DNA of 64,000 nt. Origin: Streptacidiphilus fuscans. GTDB lineage: Bacteria > Actinomycetota > Actinomycetes > Streptomycetales > Streptomycetaceae. The translations under genes and the position numbers were made by a program. The stretch lies in contig NZ_JADPRT010000021.1 in assembly GCF_015690355.1 (NCBI RefSeq), positions 87,963-151,962 on the forward strand. The letters run 5' to 3'. Shown piece after piece: positions 1 through 7,534 of the stretch (the stretch's first letter is position 1; each line of letters starts with the position of its first letter). The notes beneath the pieces are model-generated. The model was not told the origin of the DNA and ran no database searches. It was given only the letters and a program-made list of their open reading frames with translations.

Positions 1-1
1 G

Positions 2-355
2 CTCTATCTGGAGGGCCCGCCCGGACTCTGGGCCGTCGGCACGCCGGGCGCGGTCGCGCAGGTCATCGCGGCGCTGATCGAGAACTCGCTGATGCACGGC
101 GACGGCTCGGTGACGTTGCGCACCCGTGTGCGCGACACCAAGGTCGTCATCGAGTGCCAGGACGAGGGCGCGGGCGTCCCGGACGAACTGGGCGCCCGCG
201 TCTTCGAACGCGCGGTCAGCGGCCACAACTCCACCGGCATCGGCCTCGCGGTCGCCCGCGACCTCGCCGAGGCGGACGGCGGCCGCCTGGAGCTGCTCTC
301 GCAGCGACCCCCGGTCTTCGCGCTCTTCCTGGCCCGGCACGAGGAAGCGGCCTAG
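2..355 (+). CDS. Sensor histidine kinase, C-terminal ATPase domain (5' end outside window)
   Basis: Only the catalytic ATP-binding half of a histidine kinase lies in the window; the reading frame is already open at base 2 and ends at TAG 353-355. The translated part shows the HATPase_c landmarks in order: N box (IENSLMHG), G1 box (DEGAGVP) and G2 box (STGIGLAVAR). The short spacing from G1 to G2 is typical of compact actinobacterial orthodox kinases. The sensor, HisKA region and response regulator partner must be upstream of the window. The signal it senses cannot be judged. Its stop lies a few bases upstream of a palindromic repeat that separates it from the convergent GtrA gene. Confidence 0.93.
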   Translation, partial: LYLEGPPGLWAVGTPGAVAQVIAALIENSLMHGDGSVTLRTRVRDTKVVIECQDEGAGVPDELGARVFERAVSGHNSTGIGLAVARDLAEADGGRLELLSQRPPVFALFLARHEEAA

Positions 356-363
356 GCAGAGGC

Positions 364-499
364 GGTAGGCGCAGCACGCAAGGGGCGCGGGGAACTGCGC
401 GAGAAACCACCCTGTGCGGATGGCCCTGACCGTTGAGGACCATCCGTCGTGGGTGGCTTGTCGCGCAGTTCCCCGCGCCCCTGAGTAGTGCAACTACCT
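364..499. repeat. Dispersed palindromic element, copy A1
   Basis: Non-coding element between the convergent kinase and GtrA genes. A perfect 21-bp inverted repeat (382-402 against 461-481) frames a core containing GCGGATGGCCCTG. The right end is GTGCAACTACCT (488-499), identical to the right terminus of the 64-bp copy at 4276-4339. The left end GGTAGGCGCA (364-373) matches the left terminus at 8 of 10 positions. It could fold into a long hairpin and act as a bidirectional terminator, but there is no T-run. Confidence 0.8.
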
Positions 500-587
500 G
501 CGTGAGCGAAGTGCTCGCCTCGTCGCGCCCATGCGGCGGAGCCGCATATCAGCTGAGCCCCGCGCCCCTGAGGAAGTTGCAACTTCC
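500..587. repeat. Dispersed palindromic element, copy A2 (second module)
   Basis: Directly abuts copy A1. It contains a GAGCGAAGTGCTC hairpin, the module GGCGGAGCCGCATATCAGC and the block GAGCCCCGCGCCCCTG that recurs at the other copies. It ends in a perfect 16-bp palindrome, GGAAGTTGCAACTTCC (572-587), which carries the TTGCAAC terminus. The GtrA stop codon begins 21 bp further on. Confidence 0.7.
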
Positions 588-607
588 CGCCGCGCGGAGC
601 GCTCAGC

Positions 608-1123
608 TCAGTGGCGGGCGGGCTGGCGCTTGACCTGCTCCGCGGCGAGGATCTGTTCGGCGGCCTCGACCGCCTCCTCCGCCTGCTGGACGGTCTTGAA
701 GACGAAGGTGCGGTACGCCCAGAAGCGGAAGACCGTGGCCACGCCGATGCCCACGATGCTGCAGACCATGTTCTCCAGCTTGGTGTGGAAGCCGAAGCCG
801 TAGACCAGCGCGTAGAGGACGACGTTCTGGACCACCAGGCCGATGCCGCTGAAGATCAGGAACAGGGTGATCTCGCGGGACCGCGTCTTCCTGTCCGCGT
901 CCCGGTAGACCCAGTAGCGGTAGCCCACGTAGTTGGTCGCGATGGCGATCAGCGTCGCGACGACGTTGGCACGGACGGTCTGCATGAAGTCCAGCAGGAT
1001 CGAGAAGGCGATCAGCTGGATCACGACGCCCGATATCCCGACGATGCCGAACTTGGCCGCCTCGGCGGCCACGCGGCGCAGCGCGTTCGACGTGCGTCCG
1101 CCACTGACAGGGGATGCGGTCAT
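608..1123 (-). CDS. GtrA family membrane protein
   Basis: A small polytopic membrane protein of about 171 residues. It has four hydrophobic segments: AAKFGIVGISGVVIQL..., the stretch before NYVGYRYWVY, ITLFLIFSGIGLVVQNV, and the segment ending ATVFRFWAYRTFVF. The motif N-Y-x-x-R-x-W-V-Y and the final FRFWAYRTFVF are hallmarks of GtrA/DPMS-like flippase-associated proteins. The family is thought to move or anchor polyprenyl-linked sugars in the membrane. The C-terminus is a charged, probably cytoplasmic tail. I chose the ATG at 1123 because GtrA homology begins soon after it; an in-frame GTG at 1177 would add 18 residues. It is divergent from purK. Confidence 0.88.
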   Translation of the reverse strand: MTASPVSGGRTSNALRRVAAEAAKFGIVGISGVVIQLIAFSILLDFMQTVRANVVATLIAIATNYVGYRYWVYRDADRKTRSREITLFLIFSGIGLVVQNVVLYALVYGFGFHTKLENMVCSIVGIGVATVFRFWAYRTFVFKTVQQAEEAVEAAEQILAAEQVKRQPARH

Positions 1124-1334
1124 GTCTCGGGGTCCGTCTCTACTCGGCGCCCTCTTAACGGCGCGGCTACCGAACACGACGATAGTCCGGTCACCGGTGT
1201 GACAAATACTTCTCCTGTTAAATCCTCACGGAACTCTGCCTTGACCGCACCTCCTGGGACGGGGTGGGATCGGCTCGGGAACCGCCCCGGACCTGGGCGA
1301 TCGGGCTCCCGGCCCGGCCCGATATCCTTGCCCT

Positions 1335-2525
1335 GTGACTTTTCCCGTGGTGGGCATGATCGGTGGCGGGCAGCTGGCCCGGATGGCACACGACGCGGCG
1401 ATCCCGCTGGGCGTGCGCTTCAGGTTGTTGGCGGACACCTCGCAGGACTCCGCGTCGCTCGTCGTGGGCGACGTCGTCCTCGGTGACTACCGCGACCTGG
1501 ACACGCTGCGGCGCTTCGCCGAGGGCTGCGACGTGATCACGTTCGATCACGAGCACGTGCCGACCGAGCACCTGCGCACCCTCCAGGCCGAGGGCTTCGC
1601 GGTCCGGCCGGGCCCGGACGCGCTGGTGTACGCGCAGGACAAGGGCCTGATGCGGGCCAAGCTGGACGGCCTCGGCGTCCCCTGCCCGCGCCACCGCCTG
1701 GTCAGCGACCCGGCCGACGTGACCGCCTTCGCGAACGAGGGTGAAGCTGCGGCGCGAAGCGCCTCGGACAAGGGTGGTGGCGGGCGACGGGTGGGCGGCT
1801 ACCCGGTCGTCCTGAAGACCACCCGAGGGGGGTACGACGGCAAGGGCGTCTGGGTTGTCGCCGACGAGACCGAGGCCGCCGAGCCGTTCCGCGCGGGCGT
1901 GCCCGTGCTCGCCGAGGAGAAGGTCGACTTCGTCCGCGAGCTGGCCGCCGACGTGGTCCGCTCGCCGCACGGGCAGGCCGTGGCGTACCCGGTCGTCGAG
2001 TCCGTGCAGGTCGGCGGCATCTGCCACGAGGTGATCGCGCCCGCGCCCAACCTCTCCGCGGACCTGGCCGCCGAGGCCCAGGCGCTGGCGCTGCGGATCG
2101 CGGGCGAGCTGGACATCACCGGCCACCTCGCCGTCGAGCTCTTCGAGACGCGCGACGGCCGCGTGCTGGTCAACGAGCTGGCCATGCGTCCGCACAACTC
2201 CGGCCACTGGTCCATCGACGGCGCGGTCACCTCGCAGTTCGAGAACCACGTCCGCGCCGTGCTCGACCTGCCGCTCGGCGACCCGCGTCCGCGTCAGCCG
2301 TGGACCGTGATGGTCAACGTCCTCGGCGGCGACTACCCGGACATGTACAGCGCGTACCTGCACTGCATGGCGCGTGACCCCGGACTGCGCATCCACATGT
2401 ACGGCAAGGATGTGAAGCCCGGCCGTAAGGTGGGCCACGTCACAGTCTTCGGCGACGACCTGGACGACGTCCGGGAGCGTGCCCGGCACGCCGCCGCCTA
2501 CCTTCGAGGGGACATCACGGAATGA
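1335..2525 (+). CDS. purK: 5-(carboxyamino)imidazole ribonucleotide synthase PurK
   Basis: ATP-grasp enzyme that carboxylates 5-aminoimidazole ribonucleotide with ATP and bicarbonate in de novo purine synthesis. The N-terminal GMIGGGQLARM motif, the phosphate-binding loop KTTRGGYDGKGVWVV and the RPHNSGHWSIDGAVTSQFENHVRAVL block near the C-terminus are diagnostic. It starts at GTG 1335. It overlaps purE by four bases (ATGA), the usual translational coupling of the two successive steps. An oddity is an extra Gly/Arg/Ala-rich stretch of roughly 18 residues (about 135-153) just before the ATP loop, encoded by DNA with a GGCGC-GAA-GCGCC hairpin; the family normally has a short turn here. Confidence 0.96.
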   Translation: MTFPVVGMIGGGQLARMAHDAAIPLGVRFRLLADTSQDSASLVVGDVVLGDYRDLDTLRRFAEGCDVITFDHEHVPTEHLRTLQAEGFAVRPGPDALVYAQDKGLMRAKLDGLGVPCPRHRLVSDPADVTAFANEGEAAARSASDKGGGGRRVGGYPVVLKTTRGGYDGKGVWVVADETEAAEPFRAGVPVLAEEKVDFVRELAADVVRSPHGQAVAYPVVESVQVGGICHEVIAPAPNLSADLAAEAQALALRIAGELDITGHLAVELFETRDGRVLVNELAMRPHNSGHWSIDGAVTSQFENHVRAVLDLPLGDPRPRQPWTVMVNVLGGDYPDMYSAYLHCMARDPGLRIHMYGKDVKPGRKVGHVTVFGDDLDDVRERARHAAAYLRGDITE

Positions 2526-3061
2526 CCGAGCAGATGACCGAACAGCCGGTTGTCGGCATTGTGATGGGTTCGGACTCCGACTGGCCGGTCATGGAGGCCG
2601 CAGCGCAGGCGCTGGAGGAGTTCGAGATCCGCTACGAGGTGGACGTCGTCTCCGCACACCGGATGCCGCGCGAGATGGTCGCCTACGGCGAGGCCGCCGC
2701 CGGTCGCGGACTGAAGGCGATCATCGCGGGCGCGGGCGGTGCGGCGCATCTGCCGGGCATGCTCGCCTCCGTCACCACGCTGCCGGTCATCGGCGTCCCG
2801 GTGCCGCTGAAGTATCTGGACGGCATGGACTCGCTGCTCTCCATCGTGCAGATGCCGGCCGGCGTCCCGGTGGCGACGGTCTCCGTCGGCGGAGCGCGCA
2901 ACGCGGGTCTGCTCGCGGTGCGGATGCTCGCGGCGTTCGACCCGGACCTGGCCCGGCGGATGGCCGATTTCCAGCAGGAGCTGAACGAGCAGGCCACCGA
3001 GAAGGGCCGCAAGCTGCGGGCCAAGGTCGCCGGTGCCGCCAGCTTCGGCTTCGGGGGCTGA
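2522..3061 (+). CDS. purE: N5-carboxyaminoimidazole ribonucleotide mutase PurE
   Basis: Class I PurE. It moves the carboxyl group of the PurK product to C4, giving 4-carboxy-AIR. The three signature blocks are present: GSDSDWPVM (residues 16-24), SAHRMP (44-49) and AGAGGAAHLPGM (69-80); the His of SAHR is the catalytic acid/base. At 179 residues it is a typical single-domain, octamer-forming PurE. The start ATG overlaps the purK stop. A second in-frame ATG four codons on could also be used. Five bases separate its stop from the GTG of the dipeptidase, so all three are probably one transcript. Confidence 0.97.
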   Translation: MTEQMTEQPVVGIVMGSDSDWPVMEAAAQALEEFEIRYEVDVVSAHRMPREMVAYGEAAAGRGLKAIIAGAGGAAHLPGMLASVTTLPVIGVPVPLKYLDGMDSLLSIVQMPAGVPVATVSVGGARNAGLLAVRMLAAFDPDLARRMADFQQELNEQATEKGRKLRAKVAGAASFGFGG

Positions 3062-3066
3062 GCGCC

Positions 3067-4257
3067 GTGGCGGACGCGGAACTGCTGGAGCAGGCACGAC
3101 AGCTGCTCGCCGAGTACCCGGTGGTCGACGGTCACAACGACCTGCCGTGGAAGCTGCGCGAGCAGGTCCACTACGACCTGGCGCAGCGTGACATCGCCAC
3201 CGACCAGCGCGAGCACCTGCACACCGACCTGGCCCGGCTGCGGGCGGGCGGCGTGGGCGCGCAGTTCTGGTCCGTCTACGTCCGCAGCGACTTCGCGGGC
3301 GACAAGGCGGTCAGCGCGACGCTCGAGCAGATCGACTGCGTCCGCGCGCTGGTCGCCCGTTATCCGGCTCAGCTGGAACTGGCCTTCTCCGCCGATGACA
3401 TGGAGCAGGCCCGGGCGGACGGCCGGCTCGCCTCGCTGATGGGCGCGGAGGGCGGCCACTCGATCGACGAGTCGCTGGCGACGCTGCGTGCGCTGTACCA
3501 GCTGGGCGTGCGGTACATGACGCTCACCCACAACGACAACCTCTCCTGGGCGGACTCGGCCACCGACGAGCCGAAGGCCGGCGGCCTGACCCGCTTCGGC
3601 GAGGAGGTCGTCCGCGAGATGAACCGCCTCGGCATGCTGGTCGACCTCTCGCACGTCTCCGCCGACACGATGCGGTCCGCGCTGGGGGTGACGCGGGCGC
3701 CGGTGATCTTCTCGCACTCGTCGTCGCGTGCCGTCTGCGACCACGTGCGCAACATCCCCGACGACGTGCTGGCCCAACTGCCGGTCAACGGCGGCGTGGC
3801 GATGGCGACCTTCGTGCCCAAGTTCGTCCTCCCGGAGGCGGTTGCCTGGACGAAGGCGGCCGACGCGAACATGGTCGCGCACGGCTTCCACCATCTCGAC
3901 CTGTCACCGGCGGGGCTTGCGGTCCAGGCCGAGTTCGAGGCGGCGAACCCGCGACCGGTCGCGACGGAGGCGACGGTCGCCGACCACCTGGACCACATGC
4001 GCGAGGTCGCGGGCGTGGACCACATCGGCCTCGGCGGCGACTACGACGGCACGGCGTTCACGCCCAAGGGGCTGGAGGACGTGTCGGGTTACCCGAATCT
4101 GATCGCGGAGCTGCTGCGACGCGGGTGGTCGCGTGACGACCTCGCGAAGCTGACGTGGAAGAACGCGGTCCGCGTGCTCCGCGAGGCGGAGAGGGTGGCA
4201 CACGAGCTCCGGTTCGAGACGCCGTCGATCGCGACGATCGGTCAACTCGACGGTTAG
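3067..4257 (+). CDS. Membrane-dipeptidase-type (peptidase family M19) dipeptidase
   Basis: Zinc dipeptidase of the renal dipeptidase family, 396 residues, without signal peptide and therefore probably cytoplasmic. The binuclear zinc ligands are visible: H23 and D25 in VDGHNDLPW, the bridging E128 in MGAEGGHS, H196 in VDLSHVS and H217 in IFSHSSSRAVCDH; the late GLGGDYDG loop is also conserved. It hydrolyses a range of dipeptides in known relatives. The GTG at 3067, five bases after purE, is chosen because homology starts immediately and a G-rich stretch lies upstream; the open frame extends further 5' only because of GC bias. It belongs to the purKE transcript by position, although no functional link is evident. 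Confidence 0.93.
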   Translation: MADAELLEQARQLLAEYPVVDGHNDLPWKLREQVHYDLAQRDIATDQREHLHTDLARLRAGGVGAQFWSVYVRSDFAGDKAVSATLEQIDCVRALVARYPAQLELAFSADDMEQARADGRLASLMGAEGGHSIDESLATLRALYQLGVRYMTLTHNDNLSWADSATDEPKAGGLTRFGEEVVREMNRLGMLVDLSHVSADTMRSALGVTRAPVIFSHSSSRAVCDHVRNIPDDVLAQLPVNGGVAMATFVPKFVLPEAVAWTKAADANMVAHGFHHLDLSPAGLAVQAEFEAANPRPVATEATVADHLDHMREVAGVDHIGLGGDYDGTAFTPKGLEDVSGYPNLIAELLRRGWSRDDLAKLTWKNAVRVLREAERVAHELRFETPSIATIGQLDG

Positions 4258-4275
4258 GTGAGCTTTCGCTGCCGC

Positions 4276-4339
4276 AGGTAGTTGCACAGCCAGAGCCGCA
4301 TGTCAGCAGAGCCCCGCGCCCCTGGTTGTGCAACTACCT
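4276..4339. repeat. Dispersed palindromic element, minimal 64-bp copy B
   Basis: The cleanest copy in the window: a 64-bp unit bounded by perfect 12-bp terminal inverted repeats, AGGTAGTTGCAC (4276-4287) and GTGCAACTACCT (4328-4339). Its interior is the GAGCCGCATGTCAGCAGAGCCC...GCGCCCC module also seen at 541-570, 34440-34466 and 40553-40573. It lies 18 bp after the dipeptidase stop, between two plus-strand genes. No target-site duplication is evident. Confidence 0.85.
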
Positions 4340-4434
4340 TGTGCATTCTCTGGCATATGCGTCTGGCCTCATCTGAGCGGTCGCCAGGTAAGAGTTAACA
4401 TGCAACCTGACACTGCTGGTGACAGGGGAAACGC

Positions 4435-6072
4435 ATGCCTGACGACGTCGATGTCCTCTTCGTGGGTGGCCCCGTGCTCACCATGGACTCCGCGCGGACG
4501 CGCGCCAGCGCTGTCGCCGTGCGGGGGGAGCGGATCCTCGCGGTCGGGCAGGACGACCTGCGGGAGCTCGTCGGGCCCGGGACCGAGATCGTCGATCTGC
4601 GCGGACGCGCCCTGCTGCCCGGGTTCCAGGACGCGCACGTCCACGCCGTGTACGGCGGCGTCGAGATGGGGGAGTGCGACCTCTCCGGCGCGACCGATCT
4701 GGGGGAGTACACCCGCCGGATCGCCGCGTACGCCGACGCGCATCCGACGCGGCCGTGGATCACCGGGGCTGGCTGGGCGATGGAGGCGTTCGAGGGCGGG
4801 CTGCCGAGCCGTGCGCAGCTCGACGCGATCGTGCCTGACCGGCCGGTCTTCCTGCTGAACCGGGACCACCACGGCGCCTGGGCCAACACCCGTGCCCTGG
4901 AGCTGGCCGGGCTGACCGCACAGACGCTGGACCCCGCCGACGGCCGGATCGAGCGCGAGCCGGACGGCTCGCCCGGCGGCATGCTGCAGGAGGGCGCGAC
5001 TGCCCTGGTCGCCCGGGTCGTCCCCAAGGCGACGGTCGAGGACCGGGTCAAGGGTCTGCTGCGCGCGCAGGCGTACCTGCACTCGCTCGGGATCACCGCC
5101 TGGCAGGACGCCATCCTCGGGGTGTTCAACGGCCAGCCGGACGTCTCCGACGCGTACCTCGCCGCCGCCAACGACGGGCAGTTGACCGCGCGCGTCAACG
5201 GCGCGCTGTGGTGGGACCGGGAGCGCGGCGCGGAGCAGATCCCGGAGCTGGTCGCGCGGCGCGACAAGCTGACGGCCGGGCGGTTCCGGGCCGGGTCGGT
5301 CAAGGTGATGCAGGACGGGATCGCCGAGAACTTCACCGCCGCGATGACCGTCCCGTACAAGGACGCCTGCGGCTGCACCACCGACAACTCCGGCCTGAGC
5401 TTCGTGGATCCGGTCGCGCTGCGGTCGTACGTCATCGAGCTGGACGCGCTCGGGTTCCAGGTGCACTTCCACGCGCTGGGCGACCGTGCCGTGCGCGAGG
5501 CGCTGGACGCGGTCGAGGCCGCGCTGCACGCCAACGGCCGTGGCAACAACCGGCACCACCTGGCGCACCTCCAGGTGGTGCACCCCGACGACGTGCCGCG
5601 CTTCGCGAAGCTGGGCGCGATTGCCAACCTGCAGCCGCTGTGGGCCGCGCACGAGCCGCAGCTGGACGCGCTCTGCATCCCTTTCCTGGGCGGGGAGTCG
5701 GCCGACTGGCAGTACCCGTTCGGCGACCTGGTGCGCGCGGGCGCGACGCTGGCGGCGGGCAGCGACTGGCCGGTGAGCACGCCCGACCCATGGCAGGGCA
5801 TCCACGTCGCGGTCAACCGGGTCAACCACGGGGACGACCGGGAGGTCTTCCTCCCCGAGCAGCGGATCGACCTCACCACCATGCTGGCCGCGTACACGGC
5901 GGGCAGCGCCCATGTGAACCACCTCGACGAGACCGGCGTGATCCGTCCGGGCGCGCTGGCCGACCTGGTCGTGGTCGACCGCGACCCGTACGCGGGTCCC
6001 GCCGACGAGATCGGTGCGACGACGGTCGAGCAGACCTTCGTCGGCGGCGAGCGGGTCTACGCGGCAGGCTGA
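4435..6072 (+). CDS. Amidohydrolase family protein (YtcJ-like, Amidohydro_3)
   Basis: A 545-residue metal-dependent hydrolase. The N-terminal beta-sandwich opens with VLTMDSARTRASAVAVRGERILAVG. The first metal ligands follow in GFQDAHVHAVYGG (H68, H70). A later HFHALGDRAVREALDAV segment supplies further His ligands, and the C-terminus has AGSDWPVS with the catalytic Asp, then the returning sandwich VDRDPYAGPA. YtcJ-like enzymes hydrolyse N-acyl or cyclic amides of mostly unknown identity, so the substrate is open. The start ATG 4435 is preceded by a good GGGGA site. It has its own upstream region after the palindromic element, so it is likely transcribed separately. Confidence 0.9.
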   Translation: MPDDVDVLFVGGPVLTMDSARTRASAVAVRGERILAVGQDDLRELVGPGTEIVDLRGRALLPGFQDAHVHAVYGGVEMGECDLSGATDLGEYTRRIAAYADAHPTRPWITGAGWAMEAFEGGLPSRAQLDAIVPDRPVFLLNRDHHGAWANTRALELAGLTAQTLDPADGRIEREPDGSPGGMLQEGATALVARVVPKATVEDRVKGLLRAQAYLHSLGITAWQDAILGVFNGQPDVSDAYLAAANDGQLTARVNGALWWDRERGAEQIPELVARRDKLTAGRFRAGSVKVMQDGIAENFTAAMTVPYKDACGCTTDNSGLSFVDPVALRSYVIELDALGFQVHFHALGDRAVREALDAVEAALHANGRGNNRHHLAHLQVVHPDDVPRFAKLGAIANLQPLWAAHEPQLDALCIPFLGGESADWQYPFGDLVRAGATLAAGSDWPVSTPDPWQGIHVAVNRVNHGDDREVFLPEQRIDLTTMLAAYTAGSAHVNHLDETGVIRPGALADLVVVDRDPYAGPADEIGATTVEQTFVGGERVYAAG

Positions 6073-6079
6073 CGCTACG

Positions 6080-6754
6080 TCAGTCCGGCGTGCCCGGGTT
6101 GGGCGTGCCCGGGTGGAGCCGGGCCGAGACGTCCTCGTGGGCGAGTCGGCGCAGCGCCAGCACCACCGGTTCGTAGAGCACGGTGTAGGCGATCGTCGCT
6201 TCGATCGCCTCCTCGACCTGCGGGATCTCCTCGATCACCTGGTACTCGGCCTCCGCGATCGGGCGCAGCGCCTCGCCGTAGCGCTGGAGGAACGCGACGT
6301 CCGCGCGGTAGCCGAGGTCGCGCAGGGTGGTCAGGGCGCGGGTGAGGGTGTCCAGGGCCGGGGCGAACTCCGTGATCTGCCAGCCGAGTTCGTCCCGCAG
6401 CAGGGCGAGGATCTCGGCGCGGAGAGCGGTCCACGCGGCGTGCGCCGCCGCGTCCGGCGCAGGGTCCGGCGGGGTGACCTGCGGGGGCAGCAGGTACTGG
6501 GCGATGCCGAGCCGCTCGTGGCGGCCGAAGGCGGGGTCCTCGGCGACCGCGAGGACGTCGCGGGCCTGGCTCACCGACATCCCGCCGACCGACAGCATCG
6601 CCCGGATCAGCCGGAGTCGGCGCAGGTGGTCGTCGTCGTACTCGGCCTTGCGCGCGCTGACGGGCGTGCCCGCCGGGAGCAGGCCTTCACGCAGGTAGTA
6701 CTTGACGCTGGCCGCGGATACCCCGCTGCGTTCGCTCAACTCCGAGAGCTGCAC
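6080..6754 (-). CDS. MerR family transcriptional regulator
   Basis: DNA-binding regulator with the MerR winged helix at the very N-terminus (LSELSERSGVSAASVKYYLREGLLPAG), followed by the second wing (LRRLRLIRAMLSVGGMSVSQARDVL) and a C-terminal effector region without an obvious metal-binding Cys pattern. I place the start at GTG 6754 because it opens exactly at the HTH and has GGAG nine bases upstream; the frame remains open to an ATG at 6835 inside the operator palindrome. It is divergent from the DUF4188 gene and probably represses or activates it and itself through the palindrome at 6817-6833. The effector is unknown. Confidence 0.88.
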   Translation of the reverse strand: MQLSELSERSGVSAASVKYYLREGLLPAGTPVSARKAEYDDDHLRRLRLIRAMLSVGGMSVSQARDVLAVAEDPAFGRHERLGIAQYLLPPQVTPPDPAPDAAAHAAWTALRAEILALLRDELGWQITEFAPALDTLTRALTTLRDLGYRADVAFLQRYGEALRPIAEAEYQVIEEIPQVEEAIEATIAYTVLYEPVVLALRRLAHEDVSARLHPGTPNPGTPD

Positions 6755-6814
6755 CTGGCTTTGCTCCGTTCTGACATCTCGTCCGACACTGCGTCCGACA
6801 TCTCGACAGGCGTG

Positions 6815-6833
6815 TAGGATAGTGTCACTATCC
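6815..6833. promoter_or_regulatory. Divergent promoter/operator between MerR and DUF4188 genes
   Basis: A perfect 17-bp palindrome, GGATAGTG-T-CACTATCC (6817-6833), overlaps -10-like hexamers in both directions: TAGGAT (6815-6820) on the plus strand and TATCCT (6821-6816) on the minus strand. With the plus hexamer, transcription would begin near 6827, only about 11 bases before the ATG at 6838, so the DUF4188 message may be nearly leaderless. Binding here would affect both genes. Confidence 0.65.
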
Positions 6834-6837
6834 ATCC

Positions 6838-7512
6838 ATGGACGGAATGGACCTCGTCAACGGTATACGTCTGGTGGCCCGCCCCGAATGGACCAGGGTA
6901 GGGCCCCACACCCCCGAGGCCGGACGCGAGCACACCCCCGAGCACGGACGCGCTCCGCTGCGCGGGCGGTACCTGGCCGAGAACGACGAACCGGTCGCGA
7001 TCCTGCTGATCGGCCTGCGGGTCAACCGCTGGTTCGCGGTGCGGCACTGGGCTCCGGTGCTGATGGCCATGCCGCGCATGCTGCGCGACCTCTCCCGCGA
7101 CCCGGACAGCGGGCTCCTCGGCTACCGCCTGCTGCTGGGCCCGACCGTCGGCCAGGTGATGGTGATCCAGTACTGGCGTCGCGCCGGTGACATCCGCGCC
7201 TTCGCGCACGACGCGCAGCGCGCCCACCGTCCGGCCGAAACCGCCTTCTGGAAGCGGTACTTCGCGGGCAAGGGCGCGGTCGGCATCTGGCACGAGATGC
7301 TCTCCGTGCGCGCGGGCGGCTACCAGTGCCTCTACGGGGACATGCCGCCGACGGGCCTGGGCGCGATCATGGGCCTCCAGCCCGCCGTCTCCCGCGAGGG
7401 CGGCCACGGCTACGACCGCGGCGAGGACCCGGCCTTCGCCGCGACCACCGAGGAGGAGCGGCAGGCCGCCGTGGAGACGCTGATCAGCCGCCGGGAGGCG
7501 GGAACCCGATAG
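6838..7512 (+). CDS. DUF4188 domain-containing protein
   Basis: A protein of 224 residues with the DUF4188 pattern: an N-terminal sheet (PVAILLIGLRVNRWFAVRHWAPVLMAMPRML) and a central block (VGQVMVIQYWRRAGDIRAFAH...FWKRYFAGKGAVGIWHEMLSVRAGGYQCLYGDMPPTGL). The fold is ferredoxin-like and related to small monooxygenase/dimeric alpha-beta barrel proteins; the reaction is not established. No ribosome binding site precedes ATG 6838, in keeping with a nearly leaderless message; ATG 6847 is the alternative. It is controlled together with the divergent MerR gene. The pairing suggests an inducible stress or detoxification function (inference). Confidence 0.8.
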   Translation: MDGMDLVNGIRLVARPEWTRVGPHTPEAGREHTPEHGRAPLRGRYLAENDEPVAILLIGLRVNRWFAVRHWAPVLMAMPRMLRDLSRDPDSGLLGYRLLLGPTVGQVMVIQYWRRAGDIRAFAHDAQRAHRPAETAFWKRYFAGKGAVGIWHEMLSVRAGGYQCLYGDMPPTGLGAIMGLQPAVSREGGHGYDRGEDPAFAATTEEERQAAVETLISRREAGTR

Positions 7513-7534
7513 CGACCGGCCGTGCCCGGCGGAG

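Noticed and set aside
364..587. CRISPR array
   Set aside because: The repeats are palindromic modules of unequal length without regular spacers, occur singly at many loci, and there are no cas genes in the window.
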